From assembly GCA_029168955.1 (NCBI GenBank), contig JAPDOI010001345.1, forward strand, positions 1-64,000: DNA of 64,000 nt, written 5' to 3'. Under the pieces are notes generated by a model that was not told the origin of the DNA, searched no databases, and saw only the letters and a program-made list of their open reading frames with translations. Positions 34,907-45,893 of this stretch are shown here, one piece after another; the stretch's first letter is position 1, and every line of letters starts with the position of its first letter. The stretch is from Aplectana chamaeleonis (taxonomy: Eukaryota; Nematoda; Chromadorea; Rhabditida; Cosmocercidae). A program made the translations under genes and the position numbers.

Positions 34907-36315
34907 ACCAGCGCATCGACAATCTCTGGATTGGGAGAAGCCGCGTCGCAGCTAAGAACACGCTTTTTGAGCGTGGGGGTGTCCTCGTTACAGATTAAAA
35001 GCAATGGACATCATGCATCACTGATTTTTATATGAGAAGCATTCATTCAATTCTTCTTTCTCATTCTCACCTCGATTCTCTTTTTTCCTCCTTACAATTG
35101 TTACCATAGTAATCAGGTATCTATAGACTTTTAAATCGCGAAATTTTAATGTTTTCTATGCGTGCTTGTGCAAAGTGGCTGTTAGAGTTAGCAAGAGAGC
35201 GCATGACAGAGAAAGGGAACAGCATCACGCGCCGCCTCGAAAAGTGATGAACAATATGATTTTTCACAGAGGATACATATTGGGGTTGCTGCCAAATTTT
35301 TCTCCTCATGGTATATTTTGGACCCAATCGTTTTATATTTTAGGACTCACCCACTAAAAGTTACCGGATGAACATGCCAAGAAAAGGGGGAATGGCAGAA
35401 AAGAAAGGGAACGAAGAAGTATTGTGGAATTATTGATCATGGAAAAATCAGCGGCGACATCGATCGTTTTCATTCTTGAGGGGGGACTCCACTCGCTCGA
35501 CACGCGCGCTCCTTGATGCGACGCGGCTTCCCCAAATCCATACGATGACGATTGCTGGCTGCAGCGGCCGGTCGCGCTGGTGATTGCGGTCTCGTAAGTG
35601 CAACTGCTGTCATTTGTCTATTTGGCAGTGTCACCTCTAACCTTTCGCCGTGGTAAGCCCCCTTTCATAGCTGGTTGCTTCGACTTCAGGTCTGCCGCGG
35701 CCACAAACCTCTCCGCGCGGCGACTTGAGACAGCTTTCTCCAACGATTTGAAACCGCTGGGGCGGACGCAGTCTTGATTGAGAAAGACCGGACAAATATG
35801 GACGACACAGCGGGAATAGAAAACACAGTTTTTCAATCTTGGTTCATTCTCTGTAAGAAGGATAATTGAAAATTAGCAGGCTGATCGAAAAGTCTTGGCA
35901 GCAAAGCAAATTTATCCCAAGAAAGATCGATGTTTTTTCTTCTATCAACCATGAAAACTCTTGCTTTTAAATTTATTGGCAACGTTTCGGGCATTAAGCC
36001 CTTCTTCAGGCCAACTGAAAAACGAAGCAAATCGACTATTAGACAACAATGCAAGAACACCACGACTAACCTTATCCCTTTGGCAGGGGTCACAACCCAG
36101 AAGGGGTTTGCGCTGCGTCTGCAATGGAAAGGTCAGGAATGATGTGGGATGGATGTCGACGCATCATGCTAACCTACCGAGTTGCAGGAAGGTAGAGGGA
36201 AATGAGATGAGATGGAGGGGTTGGAAGATGTTGATCGTGCAATCAGCGAAGTGCTTCTTAACAATATCCTCATAATGTTATCAGCCTTACTGCAGTTCTC
36301 ATTTCTTCCTTTATA

Positions 36316-37347
36316 TTAATTGGCGGTGACCTCTTCTTGATTTCCAAAGCGTTCCACCGGGTCTGATAGGTTCCGGTGGAGAATGTAAACGAGGAGTGGT
36401 GGGGCTTGTTCCATTGCATGCCGAAGAGTCCGGTGACGAGAGAATGGGCTATCTATATAGCTTTGAGGGCTACGTAGAGCTCTGACATGTTCGTCCATTC
36501 TGCATCGAAGAGTTCTGCCGGTTTCTCCTATGTAGAACTGCTGACAACTAGAACATTCCACCTTGTATACAACCCCGCTCAAATGGCACATCTGCTTTCC
36601 ACCTGTGCAAATCGCACAGTTGTTTCGGTCGCACAGGTTTTCATATAATCGTGAGGAAGTGAGAAGGCGACGTAAAGAGGGAGGTGGTCTGAACGTCAGG
36701 TTTATGGGAAGGTCTGATCGCTTTACAACGCGATTCACGTCCGTTGCGAAGTGATCTGTCATGAACGGGATTGTCAGTGAGGTTCCATTCGATGTTCGAT
36801 GAGGTCTCCAGCATCGATGGTGTTCTTCTCCGTAACCGTTTTGATTCAAGATTTCTCGAACTTCAGTCTCAATACTTTGCGAATCTATAGACGTGAGCTC
36901 AGTAGAAGTTCGGATGGTTTGGCGGACCACATTCGCCTTCATATACATAGGATGACAGCTCCGAGAATGTATAAGTATGCTCTTCGAGGACGGTTTCCTA
37001 TGCCACATGTAGCTGACTGTGCCATCTACGATTTTGACCTTTGTGTTGAGGAACGGTAGAAAACCGTCCTGAGATGGTTCTTCCGAGGTTAACCGTATTG
37101 ATGGGTGCGAAGTGTTCAGTCTTGCCAAGGTTTGTCTTAGTGTCGTTCTGGATTTCCCAACAACGAAGATATCATCGATGTATCGTCCATAATACAACAC
37201 TCTCCGCGATAAGACAGATCGTTCCAGACTGTCCATAAATGCTATAGCAAGCACCGGAGCTAGTCTACTTCCCATCGCGAGTCCTCTGGTCTGCTTATAA
37301 TAGTGGTTATGAAATCGGAATGTGCTCATTTCAACCACACATTGCAA
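36316..37347 (-). CDS. Penelope-like element, RT C-terminal half plus GIY-YIG endonuclease
   Basis: The 343-codon frame contains YKQTRGLAMGSRLAPVLAIA (RT motif B) and YIDDIFVVGKS (motif C, YxDD). The linker ends in CDRNNCAIC and a GIY-YIG nuclease VYKVECSSCQQFYIGETGRT with RCRMDEHVRAL. This order, RT then GIY-YIG, is diagnostic of Penelope-like elements. The nuclease part recurs in the partial copy (38993-39223). Confidence 0.9.
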   Translation of the reverse strand: MQCVVEMSTFRFHNHYYKQTRGLAMGSRLAPVLAIAFMDSLERSVLSRRVLYYGRYIDDIFVVGKSRTTLRQTLARLNTSHPSIRLTSEEPSQDGFLPFLNTKVKIVDGTVSYMWHRKPSSKSILIHSRSCHPMYMKANVVRQTIRTSTELTSIDSQSIETEVREILNQNGYGEEHHRCWRPHRTSNGTSLTIPFMTDHFATDVNRVVKRSDLPINLTFRPPPSLRRLLTSSRLYENLCDRNNCAICTGGKQMCHLSGVVYKVECSSCQQFYIGETGRTLRCRMDEHVRALRSPQSYIDSPFSRHRTLRHAMEQAPPLLVYILHRNLSDPVERFGNQEEVTAN

Positions 37348-37364
37348 TAGTTCTTTGACATCTT

Positions 37365-38567
37365 CTACGCTAATCCCGATGAGCTGGAAGTTATGGCTGT
37401 GCTGACGAAGTAGATGTATGCTGTGTGTCGGTAGTAGGTTGGAGGGCTTGAATTATTTGGCAGAATTTGGGCCAGGATACTTTTATCCAATTTCGATCCG
37501 AGAACTCTTCGAATGGTTTCTGCAAGATGTTTGCATTCACGTGTGTAGAGTTGGAGACTGGCTGATGTATAAGTGGAGTTATCTGACAAAGTGGATTGAC
37601 ACAGAGAGATGTCTCGTTCGCGTGATGTCACTACGAAACCACCGCACTTATCACCGACTGAGAAACGCAAACGATTCTTCAAGTTCATGGCTTTTTCCAG
37701 TCCTACTCGTTCGATCGCCCTCATATTGTCGGGAGTTGGTCTGGATTTATGACGATCGAATACTTGTAGGAGCTCTATTTTCAAAGCTGCCACTTTTGAT
37801 GAGAGCTCAGGAGTCTGATGAGGTATCCGAATGTGTTTTCGAGGGAATGGTATTTCTCTGCGAAGCGATTCTTGAAGGGTCGGGACAGTAGGGCCAATCT
37901 GATCTTTCCAACTTTGACTGTACCAAAACTTATGTACCGCAGCTACCATGTCATCTCTCCGTTGTTCTGAGAATTTTGGTCTTGGACAGAATTTTGGTCC
38001 CAGGTTCAAAACAGCTTCAATATCTTCGTCCACCAAATCGTCATCCAGTATCGTGCACCTCAATGGTGGAATGGAGTTAGGAAGTATGAAGGGACGACGC
38101 CTCAGCGATGTCAGGTGATCGAATTTGATGCTCAGTCGTCGCTGGGTTGATAGCCTTAGTATTTCGCAGGAGGCGTGATGAAACCCTATTAGTTCTTGCC
38201 AACATTCAGGATTCAGTCTTTGTCTCAAAACTGCTTTCAGACGGACAATGTTTTGAATGCAATAACTTCGGGTCCGTTTTCTTTCTGCCATGGATGCGTC
38301 CAAAAGACTACGTTGGAGGTTACGGATGAGATTCCGCACGGTATCTTGACGAAAATGACGAAACTGGGTCAGCATGTAGCAGATGAACATGGGAACGAGA
38401 TTGTTTAACTTGCATCTACGGAGGAATTCAAGATTCAAATCGAGGGTCAGGGCATGGTGGTGAAAAGCTACGTAATTTAGCATGATTGAAAATGTATTCC
38501 TACATAGATTGTATCCCCTCTGCAGGAATTTGAGATCATTCAAAATGTTTCTTTCCCTGAGCTTCAT
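37365..38567 (-). CDS. Penelope-like element, N-terminal part of polyprotein
   Basis: A 400-codon frame begins MKLRERNILNDLKFL. Its later part (RFSVGDKCGGFVVTSRERDI and LLPNNSSPPTYY-like residues) corresponds to the region just before the RT core. The sequence jumps from there into the thumb side of RT (36316-37347), so the finger and palm A motifs are missing, and a frameshift separates the two frames. The element is therefore defective. Assignment rests on position and on the downstream RT/GIY-YIG frame. Confidence 0.65.
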   Translation of the reverse strand: MKLRERNILNDLKFLQRGYNLCRNTFSIMLNYVAFHHHALTLDLNLEFLRRCKLNNLVPMFICYMLTQFRHFRQDTVRNLIRNLQRSLLDASMAERKRTRSYCIQNIVRLKAVLRQRLNPECWQELIGFHHASCEILRLSTQRRLSIKFDHLTSLRRRPFILPNSIPPLRCTILDDDLVDEDIEAVLNLGPKFCPRPKFSEQRRDDMVAAVHKFWYSQSWKDQIGPTVPTLQESLRREIPFPRKHIRIPHQTPELSSKVAALKIELLQVFDRHKSRPTPDNMRAIERVGLEKAMNLKNRLRFSVGDKCGGFVVTSRERDISLCQSTLSDNSTYTSASLQLYTRECKHLAETIRRVLGSKLDKSILAQILPNNSSPPTYYRHTAYIYFVSTAITSSSSGLA

Positions 38568-39651
38568 TTTATATCGATGTTTTTTCTTCTATCAACCATG
38601 AAAACTCTTGCTTTTAAATTTATTGGCAACGTTTCGGGCATTAAGCCCTTCTTCAGGCCAACTGAAAAACGAAGCAAATCGACTATTAGACAACAATGCA
38701 AGAACACCACGACTAACCTTATGCTTTTGGCAGGGGTCACAACCCAGAAGGGGGTACGCGCTGCGTCTGCAATGGAAAGGTCAGGAATGATGTGGGATGG
38801 ATGTCGACGCATCATGCTAACCTATTGAGTTGCAGGAAGGTAGAGGGAAATGAGATGAGATGGAGGGGTTGGAGGATGTTGATCGTGCAATCAGCGAAGT
38901 GCTTCTTAACAATATCCTCATAATGTCATCAGCCTTACTGCAGTTCTCATTTCTTCCTTTACATTAATTTGCGGTGACCTCTTCTTGATTTCCTAAGCCT
39001 CCTTTATCTTGCGTTCCACCGGGTCTGATAGGTTCCAGTGGAGAATGGTAACGAGGAGTGGTGGGGCTTGTTCCATTGCATGCCGAAGAGTCCGGTGACG
39101 AGAGAATGGGCTATCTATATAGCTTTGAGGGCTACGTAGAGCTCTGACATGTTCGTCCATTCTGCATCGAAGAGTTCTGCCGGTTTCTCCTATGTAGAAC
39201 TGCTGACAACTAGAACATTCCACCTTGTATACAACAAGAAAAATCGTGAAAAGTGGGGTTGTTGCTGGTACACAGGTACAACACCGAGAAAGCTTCCATG
39301 GTAAGGGTATATAAGGGCGCGAGCTCGTTTGGAACGGTAACTACAATGGATCTCACCCAACCTCAACTTCGACTACTTATCTTCTACGAGTGACGTCGCG
39401 GCTTCTCGGCGTCCGAAGCCGTCACCAACATCAACGCTGCAATGGGCGAGGACAGCGTTTCCTACCGCACGGTGGCCCGTTGGATTTCCCGCTTCAAGGA
39501 CGGAGATACGGACTCGGAAGACAAACAGACAAACTGCTTTGCTGCTTCTGGGACAAGCGCGGGATGCTCTACTACGAATTGCTCCCTCAAGGAAAGACAG
39601 TCGGCGCTGCGGTGTTGCCCCTTCTGACTTCCACCTGTTTCGTCCCCTTGA

Positions 39652-40089
39652 AGGCAGTGTCCAAGATAAATTACGTCTTCGGTTTTTGACCGGAAATCGA
39701 AAGTTCAGGGTCTCATTGGAGCACTGGGCTCAAAAGAACGAACGAAAACGAGCCCGAAAGAGCTCCATACGACTCTGAATTCCGCTCGCGCTAGCCCTTC
39801 GCCTCGCGGTCGAGTTTTCCGAAGAACAGTTTGGTTCACTTCTACATTAGCATTGGAGCGCGAGCGCGGCGGAATTTTAGCATTGGGGCGCATTTTCGCA
39901 CGCTGACTACTTCAGGCCCATGCCCGCGCAACTCATCCACCTTTGAAATGTGGCTTTCAAGAAGAAGAGCGGATTTTGGATGTTTCGCAGCGTTTTTCAT
40001 GATTCTTTCTTCACTGATGGAACAGCCAGACTCTAAACCTTCGTTTTCTGGTGGAAACTCCAGATCGATTTTTATCGTGGACACTGCCT
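39652..40089. mobile_element. TTAA MITE, AGGCAGTGTC family, copy 2 (438 bp), nested in mariner
   Basis: Left end AGGCAGTGTCCAAGATAAAT follows TTGA (39648-39651). Right end TTTATCGTGGACACTGCCT precedes TTAA (40090-40093). The intact mariner at 58 kb reads CGTCCCCTTAAGGCATTTCT at this point, which is the empty site. The element is inverted relative to 10550-10985. Confidence 0.9.
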
Positions 40090-40337
40090 TTAAGGCATTC
40101 CTGGCTGAAAATACTTTCGCTGATTAAGATGCCATTGTAAAGGCTATTGATGACTTCTTCGATCTCCAGTCTCCTGCTTTCTGGGAGAAAGGGATCAATG
40201 ACCTGCCTGACAGGTGGATCGCTATCAAAGCTAATGAGAGAGACTATATTGTTGATTGAATTGTAATGCTAAAAAAAGGAATCATTAAATTTGAAAAACC
40301 TCAACAAAGTTGCGAAGACTTTTCGATCAGCCTGACA

Positions 40338-41245
40338 CTTTTCTAGAACAATTTTAGATCAGCCTATATTAACATTCGAATGATAATAATCATTGACTGA
40401 TTCTCCAGTAATTTTCATTGAAGTCAGAAAATCTTTTGTAAACCTTTCGTTTGGGTCAATGATGCCATTTTCATGTGTTTTGATGTATTCCGCATCAAGA
40501 ATATCACTTCTCGAAAAAGAATGCGAGTAGAATGATCGCGAGGAATACGGGAGTCGGCTGGGAAACCTAGCCTCATCAGCTATAGGACTCCTGTTTGCCA
40601 CATGTAGGAGTCCTATATGTCTCCTGTAGGAGAACGAACCGTGTACAGCAGTTGAACGAAATCTCATTTTGGAGGAAATTTCAAATACGGCTTAAAGGAA
40701 GAATCTGAGCCAAATCCTTCGGCTTTCCGTGATTACTTTTCTTGAAGCGTAAAAATAGCTCACGCATGGCTACTTGTCTGCCACATTCAAATATTGCCTT
40801 CGGGATTGAGCTCAATCAGAGCTATTTGCACCCTCGTCGCGTCAAAGACGGAAACCCCATGATCTCTTCACTCGATTTTGGTCCTCTCTCGGACTTTGAT
40901 GCATGGCCATTGTCTGTCCACCCCATCCTTGTGCGCCTCGTATGCGGCGCGAGTTTGCATCGATCGTTCAACGTGTACGTCTGATTGGCCGTTCTTTGGT
41001 TCAAGACGTCGTATAAAATGCTTGCCTGCGACGTCTGCGGCTGCCACAGCATAACTGACGCCCGATGTACCGCGCGCGACGCGCAATGCGGCTCTATGAC
41101 CTGTAGGAGACCGCTTCTCTCTAGTCCGGTCATCCACACAACAAAACACCTCCTGTGGTTGACCACGGTGGTCGTTTTCTCCCGTAGGAGACCGCCGCCA
41201 GTGTCGGAGCAAGATCTATAGTTTACCGCAATGTTAAAAGGACAT
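40338..41245. other. Unassigned intron sequence of copy C
   Basis: TAGGAGTCCTA-type short repeats occur near 40560-40630. Two overlapping 114-codon frames on the minus strand (40822-41166 and 40868-41212) are open but show no motif I can name. Confidence 0.4.
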
Positions 41246-41249
41246 GGTG

Positions 41250-42415
41250 CGGTTGCGGACTCGTACTAACATACGGTAGTCTAATTGTGTTATCATTCGT
41301 TTTTTCGAATTGGCTATCTCACATTTTCACTTGATTTCATTGGTTCCATAGATGCACCCAGACATTGGGATTGGCGGACCGCCGGCATTTGCTTGGCGAG
41401 CAAAAACCATTCCCGGTGTCGGACAGCCATTAGCCGGCGGTCCGCCGAAACCCTGCCAGCGGTCCGCCAGGACGTTGGCCGACCGCTGGCAGTCTCTTGG
41501 CTAATATCTGGCAGCCAGCTGTTGCGCAATCATTTGCCAGCGGTCCGCCAGTCTCTTGGCAGACCGATGAGTCGAGGTGGATTCCTCATTGCAGATCTTT
41601 GCGTAGTAGGTCGCCTACGCAACGGTCTGAGGTAAAGGACCCACCCCAACTCCCCCCCCCCCAGCCGTGGGGACTTGCCCCTCAGCTGCCAAAAATATGC
41701 TAGCCTCTGTAGAGTGACTTCAGGTCACCTTCCAGGGCCGGCATCAAAGTGCCGAGTGAACACTCATTGGACTGAATCGCCTTATATACCGGCTCGGCTT
41801 ATCAATGAAATCAGAGATCAAACTATAACATGTTAAAACGTGAGTAGTCGTCAACTCTCTCGAGTGCCAGCCATGTGACGACTCAGTGCCAAGCGAAGGC
41901 CACTGGGCGGTTAGGCCTAGTGCCGATTGTTGGATAACTGCGTTTTTATGCGCTCGGTAATTTCGAGGTTTGATTGCCCTTGCCAGCTGAATGCAATTTA
42001 TCACGCAGCTTTCAGGCAGCTGGCACATTTTCGCCAGCGGTCCGCCGCTAGCTCTAATTGAGATGCCAAGGATGAGCCAGCTGTCGGCCTCGTAATTGCC
42101 AATTGCCAGCTGAATGTCTGTTATCACCCAGCTGTTAGACAACTGGCACATATTCGCCAGCCGTACGTCGCTAGCATTAAATGACATGCCGAGTATGTGC
42201 CAGCTGTTGGCCTCGTGATTGCATTTGGCCAGCTAAATGCCAGCTATCCTCCAGCTGTTGAGCGACTGGCGAATTTTCGCCACCGCTCCGCTGCTCCCAA
42301 TGTCTGAGGTCGTATCGGTGAAAACACTAGCACACCGACCTATCACAGCTGCTTGAAAGAAAATGAGTGCTACCGCTAACAAACTACCGTATGTTAGGAC
42401 GAGTCCGCAATCTCA
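41250..42415. mobile_element. Element J copy 1: inverted termini around GGTCCGCCAG-rich repeats
   Basis: Termini GGACTCGTACTAACATACGG (41257-41276) and CCGTATGTTAGGACGAGTCC (42388-42407) are inverted. The interior has reiterated GCCAGCGGTCCGCC and GCCAGCTG units and a conserved block CCCCTCAGCTGCCAAAAAT ... AGTGACTTCAGGTCACCTT, shared with copy 2 at 50270-51150. No coding potential. Confidence 0.7.
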
Positions 42416-43091
42416 CCAGGTCCTACTTCCATTGCTGTAGACTACACAACACTGGAGCAAACACTGAGAATTCACACCAAAAGCGTGTGAGGTCTGCGAT
42501 TTGGCGTCGAGCACCCTACGTCTTGACTAAACATTACGGTTCGAGTCGCTAGTCGCTTCGACTATACGAATCGCTTCCATCAAGAAAGCGACGCGACTAG
42601 TCGAAGCGATCTAAGAAAATCAAGCAGGTCGCTTCGACAACCTATGAAATACCTCAGTCACTCAGGGATCGCGACTGCGACTGCCAGCTGTTCCAGCCCG
42701 TCGCGATTCAGTGTAACATCTGTTGCCGCGATGGGTTTTTGTGACTGTTGGCTGTGCCGCGACTGGTCGAAGCGACCAGCTAGGAAAGGGGCTCCAGAAA
42801 ATTCTGTCTTCCCCTTTCCCAGACACCCGGATTTTCTCGACTTTAACTCCGAAGGATGATTTCGCGTTGTGGCGTAGTCGCTCACACACCTCCACGATGA
42901 TAGATTCCGACAGAACGACTCTTTCTATGTCGGTGCAGAGAGGTTTGGGCCAGTTCCCAGGACGCTTCTCTGGTAGTCGTCCAATTCCCTGCAATTCATC
43001 CCCCCCAAAGGTTCCTCAGCAAGTCCACCAACACCAATATATTCTTTTGGAATGAAAGGTGCTGTGAGGTGATCCTATGGCTGTTCTTTAG
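42416..43091. repeat. Palindromic AGTCGCTTCGAC-rich stretch
   Basis: TCGCTAGTCGCTTCGACTAT (42547-42566) folds with its complement at 42590-42612. Similar GCGACTGGTCGAAGCGACC pieces recur to about 42780. Possible foldback element. No gene recognised before exon h0a. Confidence 0.5.
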
Positions 43092-43359
43092 GCCAGATGT
43101 CCGAATCGAGGGACGTTTGTTCGATGAAGAGAAACCTGCATGTAGTGCTACTCAGTCATCTGAAAGCAGGTGTGATTTCGAAGCTTATTTACTACAGTGC
43201 GGACACTTGCCATTTTGCAGGAAATTTTCTTGCAGTTTTTTTTGCGTACTTATGTGACATCTGTAGGTTCAGAAAAGTTAAATTCAGGCTAATATGTGCT
43301 GATCCTGAAGAAACATTGCTCGAAGAAAAGAAGGCAACGTGTGCAGTGTCAGGGCACAG
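43092..43359 (+). CDS. Copy C exons h0a and h0b (acidic linker pair)
   Basis: h0a 43092-43169 (78 nt) and h0b 43288-43359 (72 nt) both start with one base and end with two (CAG donor), so either can be skipped without changing frame. They encode PDVRIEGRLFDEEKPACSAT and LICADPEETLLEEKKAT. Copy D has the same pair, while copy A has one. Confidence 0.68.
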
Positions 43360-43399
43360 GTCTGTTTTTTCAATCTCGACTGTACTGTGTGAGCATTAT

Positions 43400-44520
43400 A
43401 CTTGTTATCCGAAGATAATTCTTCGGATAATGGATCGATTTGGATGCTGACTGTAAATTTTCCGGATATTGGTCCGATTCAGATAATGCCCTTTTTCTAA
43501 TGATTCGGATCCGGATATCCGGTCAGATAATTTCGGATAACTTCGGATATTTTCGGAACGAAGTTGAGGCGAAACGGGGAAAAATAAATCAGGTACTTCA
43601 GGCAAGCCTTTGGAAACATCCATAATTGATCAAACAGTAGTACTTCATTGCATTTGCAACATGTTCACCTATAAACTTCAATGTTCATATATGTATGCAT
43701 ATTAATAAAAATATGAAAAGAAATTTCCAATTACTATATCGTCGTTGGGAGGCACAGTATTATCCACAAACAGGTTTTTCAGGACAACTAGCTGGTAAAA
43801 AGTATGCAAAGCAATTGTACAAGAAGCTTCTACACTGAATAACTAGACACTTGGTCATCTCACTTGACCACGCCCATTTTTCAGCGCCGCGACGACTCTT
43901 CCGATTTCGGGAAGAGGAAAAACTCTCGGGTTGATGTACTGAATTGAAGGCGGTACGGAAAATGGTCGTATCCTAGTACAATTTTATCCAAAAATTACCC
44001 GATTTATCCGCAAATTATCCGATTTAGTCCGAAATTTTACCCAAATTCAATTCAGTCTAGGTAATGGACAGGGCTGCGAGGGTAGATCGACGCGCGAGAT
44101 CGAAGGAAGCCCTGTTGGTCGTTGATGCCACAAACGCCGCACCGGCAGTTGCTATGACCGCGCCTGGTCCACACACTCGACTGAATCTGATACGAAAATG
44201 GCCGTAGCCTAGTACAAATTTATCTATATAATTTTTTTCAAAAATTATCCGATTTTATCCGAAAATTATCCGATTTTGCCCGAAATTTCATCCAAAGTTT
44301 ATCCGAAATTTATCCTATTTATCCGAATTTTATCCGATTCTATCCGAATTTTTGACTCTTCGGATAATGGTTGGATTCAGATAATGCCGATCTTAAATTT
44401 CCCGGATATTGGTTCCGTTCAGATAATGCGTTTTTTTCGAATTTTTTTGGATATTGTATTATCCGAATCTCGGATATCCGGTCGGATATCCGAAAAGGAG
44501 TGATTTGGATATTTAGTATA
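43400..44520. repeat. TTATCCGAAA / TTCGGATAAT low-complexity repeat in the intron h0b-h of copy C
   Basis: Imperfect units of TCGGATAAT occur at 43415-43560. ATTATCCGATTT units occur at 43985-44350, and a second block (TTCGGATAATGG ... TTCAGATAATGC) at 44358-44510. The equivalent introns in A and D are 61 and 57 bp, so this expansion is private to copy C. Confidence 0.7.
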
Positions 44521-44548
44521 GTGAGCATTCCCAAATACTCCAGTTTAG

Positions 44549-45188
44549 TACGGAAGTGGATGACGTGGCTTTATCCGAGTTCCTTGGTGATGACTCGACC
44601 GTTTCTGCTACGACCCTAATTGCGGAATCATTGACGGCTTTAGAAGACAGCAAGGACGGGGATGGGGAGGAGAGTAGTGTGCAGTTTCACGGGCAAGCTC
44701 CCCGGGATGGTCTCTCGTTTGTTTGTGAGTCTTGCGTGAGGTTGACTGAGAAGGTGAGTGTCTTTTCAGAGTTGATTTCTCTCTTTTCCTAAAAGCAGTG
44801 TCCACGATAAATTTCGTTTTTTTTTCGGAAATCGAAAGATCGGGGTTTCATTGGAGCGATAGGTTTGAAAGAGGCCTTATTGGCTCCGAGATCCGCTCGC
44901 GCTAGTCTTTTCCTCGCGTGTATCAGATACAGCCGATATGGGCTGTCTCGGTCCCGTTTTTGTTCGTTCTTTTGGCCCTATCGCTCCAAAGAGACCCAGA
45001 CCTTTTGATTTCCGGCGAAAAAAACGACGTCAAAATTTATGGTGGACACTGCCTTTAAGGATTGCCATGTGAAGTACAACTTTCAGGTTACCTATCTTGA
45101 AGCATCCTTAAAGGAGGTACTTGAGACGATCAGGCAGCTTGAACAGGCGCAACCGCTATGCATTAATGTGAAGATTGAGGCGATATAG
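44549..45188 (+). CDS. Copy C exons h and i (CESC motif, coiled-coil C-terminus)
   Basis: Exon h (205 nt) uses the TTTAG acceptor that keeps frame. It reads TEVDDVALSEFLGDDSTVSA ... FVCESCVRLTEK. Exon i (102 nt, same length as D) is YLEASLKEVLETIRQLEQAQ followed by a short tail and TAG. Leu spacing suggests a coiled coil. The 333 bp intron holds MITE 44793-45054. Confidence 0.75.
44793..45054. mobile_element. TTAA MITE (262 bp) in intron h-i of copy C
   Basis: Ends AAGCAGTGTCCACGATAAAT and TTTATGGTGGACACTGCCT are flanked by CTAA and TTAA. Removing it and one TTAA leaves a 67 bp intron. The terminus is shared with the 436-438 bp MITEs, but the interior is shorter and itself palindromic (GGTTTCATTGGAGCGATAGG / CTATCGCTCCAAAGAGACCC). 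Confidence 0.86.
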
Positions 45189-45423
45189 AGAACATCCGCC
45201 TTCACACTATGTGTAAATCTTGTAAATCTCTAGGATATTCGGTGGCCTTGTTAGAAGCGTAGGCTTGACGGGTAGTATAAATGGGGCCTCCCTGTTGAAT
45301 TCAAGTTTACCATCTCTATCATTATATAGCGGGTATGCGATTATTATTGAGTGTACACTGTTCAATCTGTCGATATGTGATCAGATGTCTTTTTTGTCAT
45401 GTGGTTGTCTGGACATTGATTGA

Positions 45424-45429
45424 AATAAA
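45424..45429 (+). terminator. Poly(A) signal AATAAA of copy C
   Basis: Part of the conserved GAAATAAACCGTATAAATCATGG block about 240 bp after the stop codon, shared with copy D. Confidence 0.65.
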
Positions 45430-45631
45430 CCGTATAAATCATGGTTTTATTTGCTTGGCCCTTGTAAGGTCTCATCAGATGCCTTCATATATCTGGTTGG
45501 TGTTGTTAGCGACTTGACTGATATTGTGTTGTTGACTCTGCCCTCTATTCCTTGCCCAAGAAATGGCTTTCTCTACCCTGCACTGCAGAATGGACGGTAG
45601 ACGTGATCTACAGTATGGCCTCAGCTATATA

Positions 45632-45893
45632 TTGTGCTTCTCGCGGCCGAACTTCGGTCCGCAATCGCGTTTTGAACGCTCCCGTGTTGGACCCGATTCC
45701 AGAGCCGCAGCCGCCGATCTGATGAATCTGGGTGGGATGTAGAGACTGTAAACTTGAAAAAATGGACAAACCCGGATAAAAAAAGCCACCTCAAGCTGCT
45801 TTGACGCTGGAAACTCGACCGACTCGGGCGCGTGCGGCCGCAAAGCGTCCCGAGACGCGATTGCGGACCAGAATTCGGCCTCGGGAAGCACAG
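45632..45893. mobile_element. Foldback MITE L, copy 2 (262 bp), between copies C and D
   Basis: Ends TTGTGCTTCTCGCGGCC and GGCCTCGGGAAGCACAG are flanked by TA (45630-45631 and 45894-45895). The interior GCCGCAGCCGCCGATCTGAT is shared with the other copies. It ends 70 bp before the ATG of copy D and fills much of the intergenic space. Confidence 0.85.

Larger units (their letters stand above)
35930..39235 (-). mobile_element. Penelope-like retroelement, tandem partial plus near-complete unit
   Basis: Unit 35930-38576 (2647 bp) is preceded on its own minus strand by a partial copy, 38577-39235. Both start at the right-hand end with the same sequence (ATGTTTTTTCTTCTATCAAC). This head-to-tail arrangement, with a 3' part repeated upstream, is the usual 'pseudo-LTR' layout of Penelope-like elements. 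The flanks AAGAAAGATCG (35919-35929) and AAGAAAAATCG (39236-39246) form an 11 bp target duplication with one mismatch inside the mariner. Confidence 0.88.
35876..40337 (+). mobile_element. mariner copy carrying a Penelope-like insertion and a TTAA MITE
   Basis: The left end GGCTGATCGAAAAGTCTTGG (from 35879) and the right end AAGACTTTTCGATCAGCC (40317-40334) match the mariner at 57972-58849. The segment 35876-35929 is separated from the rest (39247 onward) by the Penelope-like element. MITE 39652-40089 interrupts the 3' half. Compared with the 58 kb copy it also lacks about 160 bp before CTTCTGACTTCC. It encodes only fragments such as MGEDSVSYRTVARWISR. Confidence 0.85.
33516..45188 (+). pseudogene. 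Zinc-finger paralogue copy C (5' exons missing, stop in exon g)
   Basis: Exons: f 33516-33567, g 33626-33924, h0a 43092-43169, h0b 43288-43359, h 44549-44753, i 45087-45188. Exon g has the same 299 nt as copy A without indels, but an in-frame TAG follows NPLH. The FCLKHAGH ligands are replaced by SWLKDTVH, so the second zinc site is lost. The 3' exons h0a to i (PDVRIEGRLFDEEKP; DPEETLLEEKKA; DDVALSEFLG; CESCVRLTEK; YLEASLKEVLETIRQLE) are open and match D in length and phase. Exons a-e are absent, unless B and C together form one gene with a repeated f-g pair. Poly(A) signal at 45424. Confidence 0.65.

Noticed and set aside
40822..41212. Transposase remnant on the minus strand
   Set aside because: Two overlapping open frames exist, but I could not place a DDE motif or terminal repeats.
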